This document shows positions 45,677-54,281 of a DNA stretch of 64,000 nucleotides, one piece after another. Under the pieces are notes generated by a model. It was given only the letters and a program-made list of their open reading frames with translations, was not told where the DNA came from and ran no database searches. Position 1 is the stretch's first letter. The number at the start of each line of letters is the position of its first letter. The DNA is from Allocoleopsis franciscana PCC 7113 (lineage in GTDB: Bacteria > Cyanobacteriota > Cyanobacteriia > Cyanobacteriales > Coleofasciculaceae): the NCBI RefSeq assembly GCF_000317515.1, contig NC_019738.1, positions 2,754,001-2,818,000 on the forward strand, in the 5' to 3' direction. The translations under genes and the position numbers were made by a program.

Positions 45677-45997
45677 GAGTGTTAATAGGACTCTTGCTAG
45701 ATAATCTGCGCTGCGATGCCTGTCCTAGACTTGTGCCAATTTAATTAAGACCATACGTGCTGTGTCGCGCCTACTTGTGCTAATGCTGATGTCTTTTGGA
45801 CGAACGATTTTCACACTCTTCAAAGGTTGGCAACTGTCTAGTTGGGTCGCTTAACTATAAGTATGTATCGCTGGTGCCCCTACCTCTTATGCAAGATATC
45901 ACCTAATGATGATTGCCTTTGGCACAAAAACCACTCAGCTAAGCGCAAACATTTAACACGTTTACTCTTCACTGCTCACTGCTTGATTGATGGATGG
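45677..45997. other. Spacer upstream of rhomboid gene
   Basis: About 320 bases between the rhomboid start and the end of the multi-PAS kinase gene. It carries the rhomboid promoter. I see no gene, repeat or terminator in it. Confidence 0.4.
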
Positions 45998-48900
45998 TTA
46001 AGACTGTAACGGCAGCGTAACAGTAAAGGTTGTTCCTACTCCAACCTCACTCTCCACAGTAATCTCGCCCTCGTGCAAATCTACACACCGTTTAACAATG
46101 GCTAGCCCTAATCCTGTCCCAGGAATGGCACCCACATTGCTTGCTCGCCCAAAGGATTCAAATAAACGCTCTAAATCTTGGGGGGGAATGCCAATTCCGC
46201 TGTCTTGAATGCGGAACATAACCCAAGTGCGATCGCAAACTAAATCGAATTTAACAGTTCCTCCATCCGGGGAATATTTAATCGCATTAGTGAGTAAATT
46301 CGTCAAAATATGACTTAATAGTTTTTCATCCATTTGGGCATCACGAGCCTCACCAATCACCACAAAATCAAGCTGATGTTGCGGCTTTGCACTCATTTGC
46401 AAACTTTCAACCAAGTCACAGCAAAAAGCGACTAAATTGATGGGGGACGGCGTGAACTTCAGTTTTCCCGCTTCAGCTTTGCCAATCGTCAGAACATCTT
46501 CTAACAACTGAGTCATCCGTTGCACGGCATTTTGAATGCGCCGATAGTGATTTTGTTTCTTCTCCTCGGATAATTTATGGTTGTAGCGTTCAAGCAGTTC
46601 CGCTGAGGATTGAATTGTCGTTAGGGGTGTGCGAAACTCGTGGGACACTAAAGACACAAATCCCGATCGCAATTCGCTCAGTTCTCTTTCCCTTTCCAAA
46701 GCTTGAACAATTTCAGCTTCAGCCTGCTTGAGTTTTGTAATGTCCCGTCCCACAGCCTGAAACTCCAGGATATTGCCAAAGTCATCAAACAAGGCTCGGT
46801 TCGTCCACTGTTGCCAGCGATTTTCTCCACAAGGCAGAATAATTCGGTGTTCGTGAGTCACAATAGGCTGTTCTACACCTAGAAAACTAAAACTCTGGGT
46901 AACCAATGCTTGGTCTTCTTCTGGAATTACTGGCATAAAGCTGTAACCAATCAGCTCAGAACGCTGCTTATGGAAATAGCGGCAGTAAGCATCATTAACA
47001 AACGTGAGAGTTCCGTCTGGCTGATATCGACAGATCAATTCAGTTTGATCTTCAATAATGGCACGGTAGCGAGCCTCACTCTGTTGCAAAGCTTCCTGGG
47101 CTTGCTTGCGTGCTGTGATGTCCTCGATCATGGCTAATGTATAGAGGATACACCCCGATTGATCGCGCAAAGCAATCAAAGTTAAATTCACCCAGACAAT
47201 CTCTTGATTCTTTTTCTGGTAACGTTTTTCTAACTCAAAGCTATCTATTTTTCCGCTTATGAGCTGCTCCATACAAGGAATTTCTAGCGCTAAGTCTTCG
47301 GAATAAGTAATAGCCTCAAACGTGAGCGCCATGAGTTCAGACTCGGTGTACCCCAGCATTTCATAAAAGGCTTGATTCACCCTGATGTAGCGATTATCCA
47401 AGCCTGCCAGCGACATTCCAATCGGGGCTTCGTCAAACACTCGGCGGAATTGTTCTTCGCTTTGACGAAGGGCGGCTTCTGCCTGTCTACGTTCTGTGAT
47501 GTCCTCGACCATGCCTAAGCCGTAAAGGATTTTTCCCGACTCGTCGCGCAGTATCATTGAGGTTAAATTGCCCCAGAGAATCTCTTGATTCTTTTTGATA
47601 AAACGTTCTTCGACTTGAAAGCGGTCAAGTTCTCCTTGTTCTATCTGCTTGAGATAGGGAAGTAAACGCTTCCAGTCTTCGGGATGGGTGATATCCTCGC
47701 AGGTTAGGCTGATAAATTCAGACTCACTATAGCCCAGCATTTCAACTAAGGCTTGATTCACCCTGAAAAAGCGCTTATCCTTTGCAGTTACCCCCATGCC
47801 AATCGGTGCCTCGTTAAACACCCGGCGGAATTGTTCTTCGCTCTGACGCAGCGCTGCTTCTGTACGCTGACGTTCAGCAATCTCGGCACTCAGTTGCTCA
47901 TTGATGTGCTGAAGTTGAGCAGTACGCTCCTCAACTCTTGTTTCTAGCTCGTTCATCACCTGTTGCAGAGTGGCTTCTGCCTGTTTTTGATCGCTAATAT
48001 CCAAGACTAGGGAGAAAATTGACACCAAATTGCCCGACTCATCGAAGAGTGCCGAGTTGTACCATTGGCAATAAACAATTTTTCCATCTTTGGTATAGTT
48101 GCGATTTTCATCTACAGTGCGTTGTAGAGTTCCATCCATTAATTGACTCAGGATTTGATCAACTGTTGGAGCATCTTCTTCATAGACGAACTGCCATTCT
48201 TTAGGATGGCGATTGAGAACCTCAGCAGTTTTCCAGCCAAATATTTTTTCTGCCTGTTTCGACCAACGCTGCAAGCGAAAGTCCTTGTCCCACTCCAGAA
48301 TGGCTAAAGGCGAGTTATCGACTAAAAGTTCCAATTGCTGATAGGCTTTTTGTAGCTCAGCTTGTGCCCGTTTGCGCTCCGTAATATTCGCAATAAACCC
48401 CACCATGCGATTAAGATGACCCGCATTATCGGTGTAAAATGTACCGTTGTCTTCCAGAATGATGTAACTACCGTCTTTTTGACGCATCCGATACTCAACA
48501 TGGAGTCGCTCTTTAGTGGCAATAACTCGGTTAAGCTCTTGGATAACTTTCTCTATGTCATCGGGATGAATTAACTCCATCCACTGCTCTAAAGAGCCTG
48601 AGAGTTCTTCCTGGGCATAACCAAAAACTTGTTCAACATTAGAACCCCAAATAATTTCCTCTGTCTGACTATTCCATTCATAAAGCAACAGACCATTAAT
48701 TTGACCGGCGGCTTCATAGCGATTTTTCCATTCGGTTAATTCTGCAACGGCTCGTTGCAAATCTAGTTCCACGGGTTGATTTGCGAAATCGTTACGACTT
48801 TGAGCGCTGAAAATTGCTACATCTTCTACTTGTTTTGCCGTTGTAATGTCCTTCGCCACTCTATAGACAAGTCCATCTTCTGCATTGGATACTCGCCAAG

Positions 48901-49216
48901 ATAGCCAACGGTAACTTCCATCTTTGTGGCGATAGCGATTTTCATATTCGACAAAGTTGTTTTGGCGATGCAGGTTCTCGGTATTCAGTGTCAACTCCCT
49001 ATCATTGGGATGAACAAGTTCAAGCCAAGGGATGTTTTGTAAATCAGACACCGTCCATCCCAGCACATTTTCCCACGCTGGATTGATCTGCTGGAAATAG
49101 CCATTTTCCTGCGTGATACAGAATAAGTCGAATGATAAGGTCAGAAATCTATTCAAAGCCGATTCTGCCTTTGCAGAATTTTCATTATCTTCGATGGGGA
49201 ACTTAGGAGCATTCAT
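45998..49216 (-). CDS. Six-PAS sensor histidine kinase
   Basis: A 1072-residue soluble kinase. Six PAS/PAC units lie at about 20-130, 165-282, 290-410, 455-578, 583-705 and 712-830, with a coiled coil at about 410-455. HisKA has His859 (LVSHEFRTPLTTI). HATPase has ILTNLLTNAIKYSPDGG, DSGIGIP and [14 protein letters not shown]4 and PAS5 are a recent tandem duplication (both begin with AALRQSEEQFRRVF and EAPIGM). There is no transmembrane segment, REC or HPt, so it is a cytoplasmic kinase. Its partner regulator is unknown, as no response-regulator gene is adjacent. Confidence 0.93.
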   Translation of the reverse strand: MNAPKFPIEDNENSAKAESALNRFLTLSFDLFCITQENGYFQQINPAWENVLGWTVSDLQNIPWLELVHPNDRELTLNTENLHRQNNFVEYENRYRHKDGSYRWLSWRVSNAEDGLVYRVAKDITTAKQVEDVAIFSAQSRNDFANQPVELDLQRAVAELTEWKNRYEAAGQINGLLLYEWNSQTEEIIWGSNVEQVFGYAQEELSGSLEQWMELIHPDDIEKVIQELNRVIATKERLHVEYRMRQKDGSYIILEDNGTFYTDNAGHLNRMVGFIANITERKRAQAELQKAYQQLELLVDNSPLAILEWDKDFRLQRWSKQAEKIFGWKTAEVLNRHPKEWQFVYEEDAPTVDQILSQLMDGTLQRTVDENRNYTKDGKIVYCQWYNSALFDESGNLVSIFSLVLDISDQKQAEATLQQVMNELETRVEERTAQLQHINEQLSAEIAERQRTEAALRQSEEQFRRVFNEAPIGMGVTAKDKRFFRVNQALVEMLGYSESEFISLTCEDITHPEDWKRLLPYLKQIEQGELDRFQVEERFIKKNQEILWGNLTSMILRDESGKILYGLGMVEDITERRQAEAALRQSEEQFRRVFDEAPIGMSLAGLDNRYIRVNQAFYEMLGYTESELMALTFEAITYSEDLALEIPCMEQLISGKIDSFELEKRYQKKNQEIVWVNLTLIALRDQSGCILYTLAMIEDITARKQAQEALQQSEARYRAIIEDQTELICRYQPDGTLTFVNDAYCRYFHKQRSELIGYSFMPVIPEEDQALVTQSFSFLGVEQPIVTHEHRIILPCGENRWQQWTNRALFDDFGNILEFQAVGRDITKLKQAEAEIVQALERERELSELRSGFVSLVSHEFRTPLTTIQSSAELLERYNHKLSEEKKQNHYRRIQNAVQRMTQLLEDVLTIGKAEAGKLKFTPSPINLVAFCCDLVESLQMSAKPQHQLDFVVIGEARDAQMDEKLLSHILTNLLTNAIKYSPDGGTVKFDLVCDRTWVMFRIQDSGIGIPPQDLERLFESFGRASNVGAIPGTGLGLAIVKRCVDLHEGEITVESEVGVGTTFTVTLPLQS

Positions 49217-49551
49217 TCCAACAAAGGCTCAATCCGTAAGAGTGACGACAAGATGATCGTGCCGCATCTATCTTAAGTCATGAGCATAAGCATGAAAAAT
49301 TTTCAAGCCGATGGCGACTGAGGTTGAAGCCTTGGCTCAGTGGCTACTCGTATCGGCAATGCCTGAGAGTAAAGTCACTGCATCACGTCCCAGAATCGTG
49401 AGCGCACGGCATTGCACTGGTTCTCGCTCATCGTTCTGTTGGAGTTCCAAGCCAAACTTTATCCCCGTGTTCTAAAATTTCAGGCGCTTACTCAGAACTG
49501 GAGTTTAGACTAAGAAAAAACTACAGCAATCTACAAAGTGGTCGCACACAG
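49217..49551. other. Divergent spacer
   Basis: About 335 bases between the divergent multi-PAS kinase gene and the 201-aa gene. It must contain both promoters. No structure, repeat or small gene was recognised. Confidence 0.4.
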
Positions 49552-50157
49552 ATGGGCACTCAGTTAATCTCATTCCGTCTCAAAGATGAAGAGGTCGCTC
49601 TGCTGATGCAGTATGCTAGCTCCGAGGAGAACGCGAGTCTGACTGCTCAACGAGTCATCCGGCAGCTATTAGGAACCCAAGAAATCCCATCCGATAAACT
49701 GACAAGCCTCTTAATTCAAGTGAATGAGTTAAGAGAGCAAGTCAAGTCTGTGAAAATTTTTATCGGTGAAACGATTGACGAACGCCTAGAAGATGTAGAC
49801 AAACTCGTTGACGAAGCCGTTCACCAACAGATGCCAGCAGAACTGCTCCAAGCGCGTGGGCGTTTTGATAAATTTGAGCAGCGGTTAGATAAGTATTTTG
49901 AGATTCTCCGGGCATCCGGTCAATTACCTGCCCCGAAAAAAAGACGGTCTGAAGTTCCGATGGAGCCACTTCATCCCTCGGATTTAGCGCAACGGTTGAT
50001 TAATCCAAAAACCGGATCTCCTTACTCCCCCAGTGCTATCAGTCGTCAGAAGGATCGAGTAAATTTTCCGTTTTGGTCAGAAGCGCGTGATCCGCAGGGT
50101 ATACCGTGGGAGTACGACCCCAACGATGGCTTGTTTTATCCGCTCCAGCCTTTCTAA
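49552..50157 (+). CDS. Putative DNA-binding protein (RHH-like N-terminus, coiled coil, winged C-terminus)
   Basis: A 201-residue protein of no recognised family. The first 45 residues (TQLISFRLKDEEVALLMQYAS ... TAQRVIRQLL) have a ribbon-helix-helix-like pattern. The middle (about 50-125) is a charged coiled coil. The C-terminal part (about 138-200) has a helix-turn-helix-like LAQRLINPKTGSPYSPSAISR followed by FPFWSEARDPQGIPWEYD, reminiscent of small DNA-binding or excisionase-type domains. Its stop codon touches the convergent Mut7-C gene (50157/50158). A transcription or plasmid/phage-type regulator is the best guess. Confidence 0.7.
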   Translation: MGTQLISFRLKDEEVALLMQYASSEENASLTAQRVIRQLLGTQEIPSDKLTSLLIQVNELREQVKSVKIFIGETIDERLEDVDKLVDEAVHQQMPAELLQARGRFDKFEQRLDKYFEILRASGQLPAPKKRRSEVPMEPLHPSDLAQRLINPKTGSPYSPSAISRQKDRVNFPFWSEARDPQGIPWEYDPNDGLFYPLQPF

Positions 50158-50910
50158 TCAAGCCGACTCTTGTGCGTTAAGTACTCCCTCAATAAATTGC
50201 TGCATTCGTTCGTAGTGCGAACCTCTCCAATAAATTTGGCTACATTCCCCGCAGCGATGAAATTCATCAATTTCTAAGCGGGTTTGGTGGGGGAGTTGGT
50301 TGAGGATCGATTCTTTTGATACAGGTTCTAATAACCCATTGCAGCGTATACATCTTTGAAATGGTAGGATTTTCCCAAACAAGTCGAAGCGTCGTAAGAC
50401 TTCGATGATCTGTTGCTCTGGGTTAGTCGCCCTAACATAGTATCCATAGGTCACTCGACTTCGCATCAATAAACCTTTGTCACGAGTGAATAGCACCCGT
50501 TGTTGGGAGGCAGAAATTTCAGCTAATTCTTCGTCGTCGTAGTCGTTGCGGTATAACGTGTCGAAGCCCAGCAAGCGCAGGGAGGAGGCTAATTTCCCTA
50601 AATGGACATCTAGAACGAAGTGCAGGATACTGGGCAGGGGCGGTCGGAGAGAGACTACAGGTATGATGTTCGTGGCAGTAGAAATCGGGTGGACATCGAT
50701 GCGTTCGCCATCTTGAACAATATAGGAAAAGTCCACCGCTTCGGCGTTGACCCAGATACAGTCCACTTCCGTATGGGGGACACCCAAGGCTTCGATCATG
50801 TCCTTAATTGAGCATCGCTCTTTAAAAACATGGGTAAAGCTGACCTGTCGCTGGCTAGGTGGCAAAAAGTCGTTTAGTTCTGCGTGAAAGCGAAACACTA
50901 CTTTAGCCAT
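50158..50910 (-). CDS. Mut7-C RNase with ubiquitin-like N-terminus
   Basis: A 250-residue protein. The N-terminal ubiquitin-like Mut7-C fold (about 1-80: MAKVVFRFHAELNDFLPPSQ) leads into a Mut7-C PIN-type RNase domain (about 93-180, HLGKLASSLRLLGFDTLYRN, RVLFTRDKGLLMR) and a zinc ribbon (RCIRCNGLL ... RCGECSQIYW). Such proteins are predicted RNases related to the C-terminal part of animal Mut7/EXD3. The target is unknown. The start at 50910 is taken because upstream extension starts only at a TTG. The gene is tail-to-tail with the 201-aa gene. Confidence 0.9.
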   Translation of the reverse strand: MAKVVFRFHAELNDFLPPSQRQVSFTHVFKERCSIKDMIEALGVPHTEVDCIWVNAEAVDFSYIVQDGERIDVHPISTATNIIPVVSLRPPLPSILHFVLDVHLGKLASSLRLLGFDTLYRNDYDDEELAEISASQQRVLFTRDKGLLMRSRVTYGYYVRATNPEQQIIEVLRRFDLFGKILPFQRCIRCNGLLEPVSKESILNQLPHQTRLEIDEFHRCGECSQIYWRGSHYERMQQFIEGVLNAQESA

Positions 50911-51229
50911 AGGGAGTGTTAGACCAAACTCTGCATCAACTTTAGCGCGACTGAGCAATTCATCAGGAACTTCTAGCCCCAGTAGCCGTCAACGAAAGAA
51001 ACAGGCACTCCCAACACTCCAGAATTTAGAAAAGGCTTTTTCCTGATTATTCTTGGGGTCATGATGGAAGCCAGTTGAGTAACTGTCCATCCTCAGACTA
51101 CGAAAACCCCTAAAAATTGACCCAGATCGACTCAAGACCAACTGTCACTTGAGGGAGTTGCATAGTGCCGTTTTTTTTCCGGATGAGAATTTCCTATCGT
51201 CGGAGTATAAAGAGTTGAGGTTGAAAGAT

Positions 51230-51373
51230 ATGCAATTAGTTCAAAGCTTTATCTCGATCGCGGAAACGGCTGCCAAACAAGAGGCTCGTCAACTCAAGAC
51301 TACTTCTAAAACTGAGGCTCAACAAGGGTCGAAGCAGCTAAGTCTCAATGGCAAATTTCATCGGCTGATTTAA
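51230..51373 (+). CDS. Small hypothetical protein (47 aa)
   Basis: A short, Gln/Lys/Thr-rich protein (MQLVQSFISIAETAAKQEARQ ...). The start ATG at 51230 follows gagg about 9-10 bases upstream, which supports it over a longer frame from a TTG at 51149. No family is recognised. It is not part of an operon. Confidence 0.5.
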   Translation: MQLVQSFISIAETAAKQEARQLKTTSKTEAQQGSKQLSLNGKFHRLI

Positions 51374-51425
51374 AGTAGAACTAAGTCGGGTTAGGGGTAA
51401 CCTGGCTTAGTTAAAAGAGAGTATT

Positions 51426-51779
51426 TTAAGCTGAAGCTTTGGCATAACCAATCTTAGGTGCAGAGTAAATAGAAACAAAGACAGAGTCTTCTGTCCCTTC
51501 ATTAACCGCACCGTGAACTTGATTTTGGTCTGCGATCGCAAATTGACCCGCACTCAAGGTTTGGCGCTGACTGTTGCCTAAGTAATAAGTGAGAGTACCT
51601 CGCAGCATAAACCATGTATCTTGCCCATCGGGATGGCAATGAGCTTCAACCTCTTGTCCCGGACGCACTGCCCAAACGGCAATACTAGAGTTTTGGGTAA
51701 TCACAACTTCAGTGACGACTGCCTTTTCATCAGAGAAACAGGCGTAGGCTTCAAGAGCAAAAATTCTTTCATTCATCAC
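51426..51779 (-). CDS. Cupin-domain protein
   Basis: A 117-residue single-cupin protein. The core has EAHCHPDGQDTWFMLRGTLTYY (metal-ligand histidines and glutamine in the usual H-x-H...E region) and a second motif QVHGAVNEGTEDSVFV. It would bind a metal and act on a small molecule. The substrate cannot be told. It lies near an IS remnant but appears intact. Confidence 0.88.
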   Translation of the reverse strand: MMNERIFALEAYACFSDEKAVVTEVVITQNSSIAVWAVRPGQEVEAHCHPDGQDTWFMLRGTLTYYLGNSQRQTLSAGQFAIADQNQVHGAVNEGTEDSVFVSIYSAPKIGYAKASA

Positions 51780-51798
51780 GATAAAAGCAATTTAGGAG

Positions 51799-51972
51799 CT
51801 ACGCTCTTGCTAAGCGCTTGAGCATCAGTCTGATGAGACAGCAATTGAGGACAGGCAGCCGTATGATAACATGAGCTAGCGTTCGCTCAAAGTTTTCGAC
51901 GAAACTCTTATACCGCTCCATCGAAGCGTTAGAACGTTCAATTATCCAACAGCGATTACAGACATCGTTGTT
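51799..51972 (-). pseudogene. IS5-like transposase C-terminal remnant
   Basis: Reading leftward, an open stretch of about 57 residues ends at a TAG (51799-51801) and is preceded by an in-frame TGA at 51973-51975. It reads RCWIIERSNASMERYKSFVE then NFERTLAHV and ends IRLMLKRLARA, which is the typical C-terminus (Y-rich, ERxxAxxxRxKxxxKNFERT, FIRLMLKRL) of cyanobacterial IS5-family transposases. The rest of the gene and the IS ends are gone, so this is a decayed fragment. Confidence 0.75.
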
Positions 51973-52137
51973 TCATCTTACCCCGTTCTCAGAGGTGCCA
52001 AATGGATTCTATACTATCTTTCTGACTAGCTGCTCGGATTAAAATTTGAAAAAGACTGTGCTGACTACTAATGCGCTCCACTACAGAAAAGCGTACCAGA
52101 GCGCGATTACAAAAGTTTGTGGTCTACTGACCGCCAC

Positions 52138-52386
52138 TCAAATATCGTTGAGCTTGCCAAGTTCGGAGCCACTGAGGAGTTGATACACTGAAACGCATCC
52201 CCAGTACAAACCGCTCAGAACCTGAATCATGACTAAGATAGGGAGAGCAAATACAGCTACACCCAGACCACACAAAACAATGGCGAATCTCTCGGATAAA
52301 ATCCCTGAGTAGGGTTGCTCGTTTAAGTGGCTCTTAGGGGTTGTAGAAGCTTCCTGAAAAGCTATCATTTCGGTTTTCGCTCTCAT
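52138..52386 (-). CDS. Small hypothetical membrane protein
   Basis: An 82-residue protein with one or two hydrophobic stretches (about 33-68, FAIVLCGLGVAVFALPILVMI ...) between a polar N-terminus and a short tail. No family recognised. The reading frame is open and in a gene-sized gap. Confidence 0.6.
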   Translation of the reverse strand: MRAKTEMIAFQEASTTPKSHLNEQPYSGILSERFAIVLCGLGVAVFALPILVMIQVLSGLYWGCVSVYQLLSGSELGKLNDI

Positions 52387-52540
52387 CTAGCGTTTAGTTT
52401 GCTTATCTAATCCCAATTATGCCTAAAGGTAGATACCTGTTTATCAAGGGATAGTTTAGATAGTTGGCGACTGTATAAAGTTTGTGTAAAATCTTTCCCC
52501 TGTCACTCAGAAAAATCGGGGAAAAGGAGAATGGAGGATA

Positions 52541-52840
52541 TCACACCCCAGCTTCTGAGAGTAACAATTGCATGGTATTCCAAGTCAGACCTTGCTGAAG
52601 ATAACGAGGCGCATCAGGGTTGTAAGGACTAGCAACTCGGTCAATCGAGATAATGTGTGCTTCTGGAGGTAGCACTGGGATATCGGGGTCAAAAGCGGTT
52701 GGGCGCATCAAAGAACTGGAAAAGCCTTTGAAAATGGCAATCTGGTCTTCTTCGCCATCTATTTCAGCCGTGACTATCACAACTTCCTGGGGACGCTTAA
52801 TCGTGTATTGCTCTAGACGCCGCCCAATGGAATTAATCAT
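52541..52840 (-). CDS. Conserved hypothetical protein (99 aa)
   Basis: A soluble protein of 99 residues with an alternating beta pattern (QEVVIVTAEIDGEEDQIAIFKGFSSSLM) followed by PPEAHIISIDRVASPYNP and a C-terminal helix. It looks like a conserved cyanobacterial and possibly plastid-lineage protein (maybe the family called DUF7734), but this is not certain. It follows the DUF3177 gene on the same strand, 30 bases away, and is probably cotranscribed. Confidence 0.65.
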   Translation of the reverse strand: MINSIGRRLEQYTIKRPQEVVIVTAEIDGEEDQIAIFKGFSSSLMRPTAFDPDIPVLPPEAHIISIDRVASPYNPDAPRYLQQGLTWNTMQLLLSEAGV

Positions 52841-52870
52841 TGCGAATCACCACTCAATAGTATGCCGTAT

Positions 52871-53464
52871 TTATTGTTCCATAGCTGAGCGCCCTTGTTT
52901 GCCCAGCCGAATCAGGACGAAATAGCTTAAGTAAAGGACGTAGGCGATTAAGCCTGTCACCCCCAGAAAACCGAGAAAGCCTGGTCTGGAATCGTTATGG
53001 AAATACTGTTTGAATAACAATGGCGGCTGTAACCAAACTTGACAGAAAGGCGTTTTGATTGATCCGGGCAAAAAGGCACAGCTCAGAAAGGGAATACTGG
53101 CTAAAGCGCCCAAGATACAATATGCAGTAATAGCCCATCGCCATGATGTCAGTGCCAACTTTAAAGGACGCTGCGGTTGATCCTCAATATCTTCGTTCAC
53201 ATCCACCCAAAACCAGAGGGCAATGGGAATTAGGATACGACCGAACCAACCTGAAACAAAACCAATCGGCAAACTGGCAATAAATAGGTAAACCGTAATC
53301 GCCAAGAGACTGGCAACACGCCAGTAGATGATCAATAGGCGTACCATCGAATCCACTTTCTGCACAAAAGCCCAAATCAGCAGAATCAACGGGATGATCA
53401 CCGTAATTAAAACTGCCAATCGGTAGTCTGTCCAAACTAGGGATCGAAGAAATTCGTCTTGCAT
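52871..53464 (-). CDS. DUF3177 membrane protein
   Basis: A 197-residue integral membrane protein with about five helices (15-33, 43-63, 68-85, 107-127, 165-187). The DYRLAVLITVIIPLILLIWA start, SLPIGFVSGWFGRILIPIALWFW and the C-terminal GFLGVTGLIAYVLYLSYFVLIRL are typical of DUF3177, a cyanobacteria-specific family of unknown function. It lies upstream of the 99-aa gene in the same orientation, separated by a small gap. Confidence 0.85.
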   Translation of the reverse strand: MQDEFLRSLVWTDYRLAVLITVIIPLILLIWAFVQKVDSMVRLLIIYWRVASLLAITVYLFIASLPIGFVSGWFGRILIPIALWFWVDVNEDIEDQPQRPLKLALTSWRWAITAYCILGALASIPFLSCAFLPGSIKTPFCQVWLQPPLLFKQYFHNDSRPGFLGFLGVTGLIAYVLYLSYFVLIRLGKQGRSAMEQ

Positions 53465-53589
53465 TGCTCGTTGCCGAAAAGACCTTTATCTATGTTATTC
53501 CAGTAGGCGCAGCTTTCCACCCAATCTGGCTGGATAGCATTCGGCTGTGTTGGTGTGCTACCCCCCAGTCTCAAGCCTGTACAACAAAG

Positions 53590-53620
53590 AGCTGGAATCC
53601 TCAGGTTGGGAGTTCCAGCT
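53590..53620. other. Stem-loop between cp12 and DUF3177 genes
   Basis: Arms agctggaa and ttccagct with a 15-base loop that can extend the stem. It lies downstream of cp12, so it may be a weak terminator or mRNA 3' end stabiliser. No T-run. Confidence 0.5.
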
Positions 53621-53680
53621 ACTTGCGCCCATTGGCTGATATACCTAAACCGACTAAAGCTGACGTTGAGGGATTGAATA

Positions 53681-53908
53681 TTAGTCTTCGTACACCCGAC
53701 ATTCATCAGCGTCTGGGTTAGCGTCGCAATATTGCTCAAAAGCGTTTTTCTTGGGAGCTTTTTGGCGTTGGTGCGCGGCTTCAGCTTGCAGTTCTTCTAC
53801 TACATCCCACGCTGCTGCACAGGCACCAGACTCTGCCCCGTTGATATCACAAGCAGCTCTAGCTGCTTCGCGCTCTTGTTGGATTTTTTCTTCAATGTTG
53901 TTGCTCAT
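53681..53908 (-). CDS. cp12: CP12 Calvin-cycle regulator
   Basis: A 75-residue redox-switch protein that ties GAPDH and phosphoribulokinase into an inactive complex in the dark or when oxidised. The core AWDVVEELQAEAAHQRQK contains the AWD_VEEL motif for PRK binding. The C-terminal YCDANPDADECRVYED contains the Cys pair for GAPDH binding, and the N-terminal pair is C20/C30 (ACDINGAESGAC). All four cysteines are present. The ATG at 53908 has a palindromic site 22 bases upstream that may regulate it. Confidence 0.95.
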   Translation of the reverse strand: MSNNIEEKIQQEREAARAACDINGAESGACAAAWDVVEELQAEAAHQRQKAPKKNAFEQYCDANPDADECRVYED

Positions 53909-53929
53909 TTCCTTACCTTTTCCTGCGTA

Positions 53930-53945
53930 CTGTACTTAAGTACAG
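53930..53945. promoter_or_regulatory. 16-bp perfect palindrome upstream of cp12
   Basis: ctgtacttaagtacag is fully self-complementary, centred about 30 bases before the cp12 start codon. Its position over or near the promoter suggests an operator. The regulator is unknown (it does not resemble the NdhR/CcmR T-N11-A type site by eye). Confidence 0.5.
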
Positions 53946-54010
53946 CAAGTTGCTTAGTCGAGAGGGAATCATGATCAATCTAGTCTTAGCGCCAATTGGG
54001 TTCTTAATTA

Positions 54011-54024
54011 CCGGATTAATCCGG
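54011..54024. promoter_or_regulatory. 14-bp perfect palindrome in the cp12-FIST spacer
   Basis: ccggattaatccgg is self-complementary and followed by atttttt. It could be an operator for either divergent gene, or a small terminator hairpin. Confidence 0.4.
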
Positions 54025-54281
54025 ATTTTTTAAGATTGTGCCAATTTTCGCTTGCCGACGGTCAGCTCGCCTATTACAGACTTAACTGATTTCACTGCCT
54101 ACATATTAACTTATGTGAAGCACAATCGCTAGCCATTCCGTCACCCTGTCAGGATAAAGGCATGTGTTCAGTATCTAATCTTACCTTTAGAGTTGCCCCC
54201 GTTAGCGCTATCATAAGGCTTAAACCGCCTGCCAACTCCCAAGGGTAAGAATCGGCATCGGAATTGAATTCGGCAGAACCA

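Larger units (their letters stand above)
53909..54281. other. Divergent promoter region, cp12 and FIST gene
   Basis: About 370 bases between the divergent cp12 and FIST genes, with two perfect palindromes (53930-53945 and 54011-54024). No gene is seen. Both sites are candidate operators or, for the second, a terminator-like hairpin (it is followed by t-runs). Confidence 0.5.

Noticed and set aside
51149-51229. N-terminal extension of the 47-residue protein
   Set aside because: It would start at a TTG without a ribosome-binding site, while the ATG at 51230 has one.
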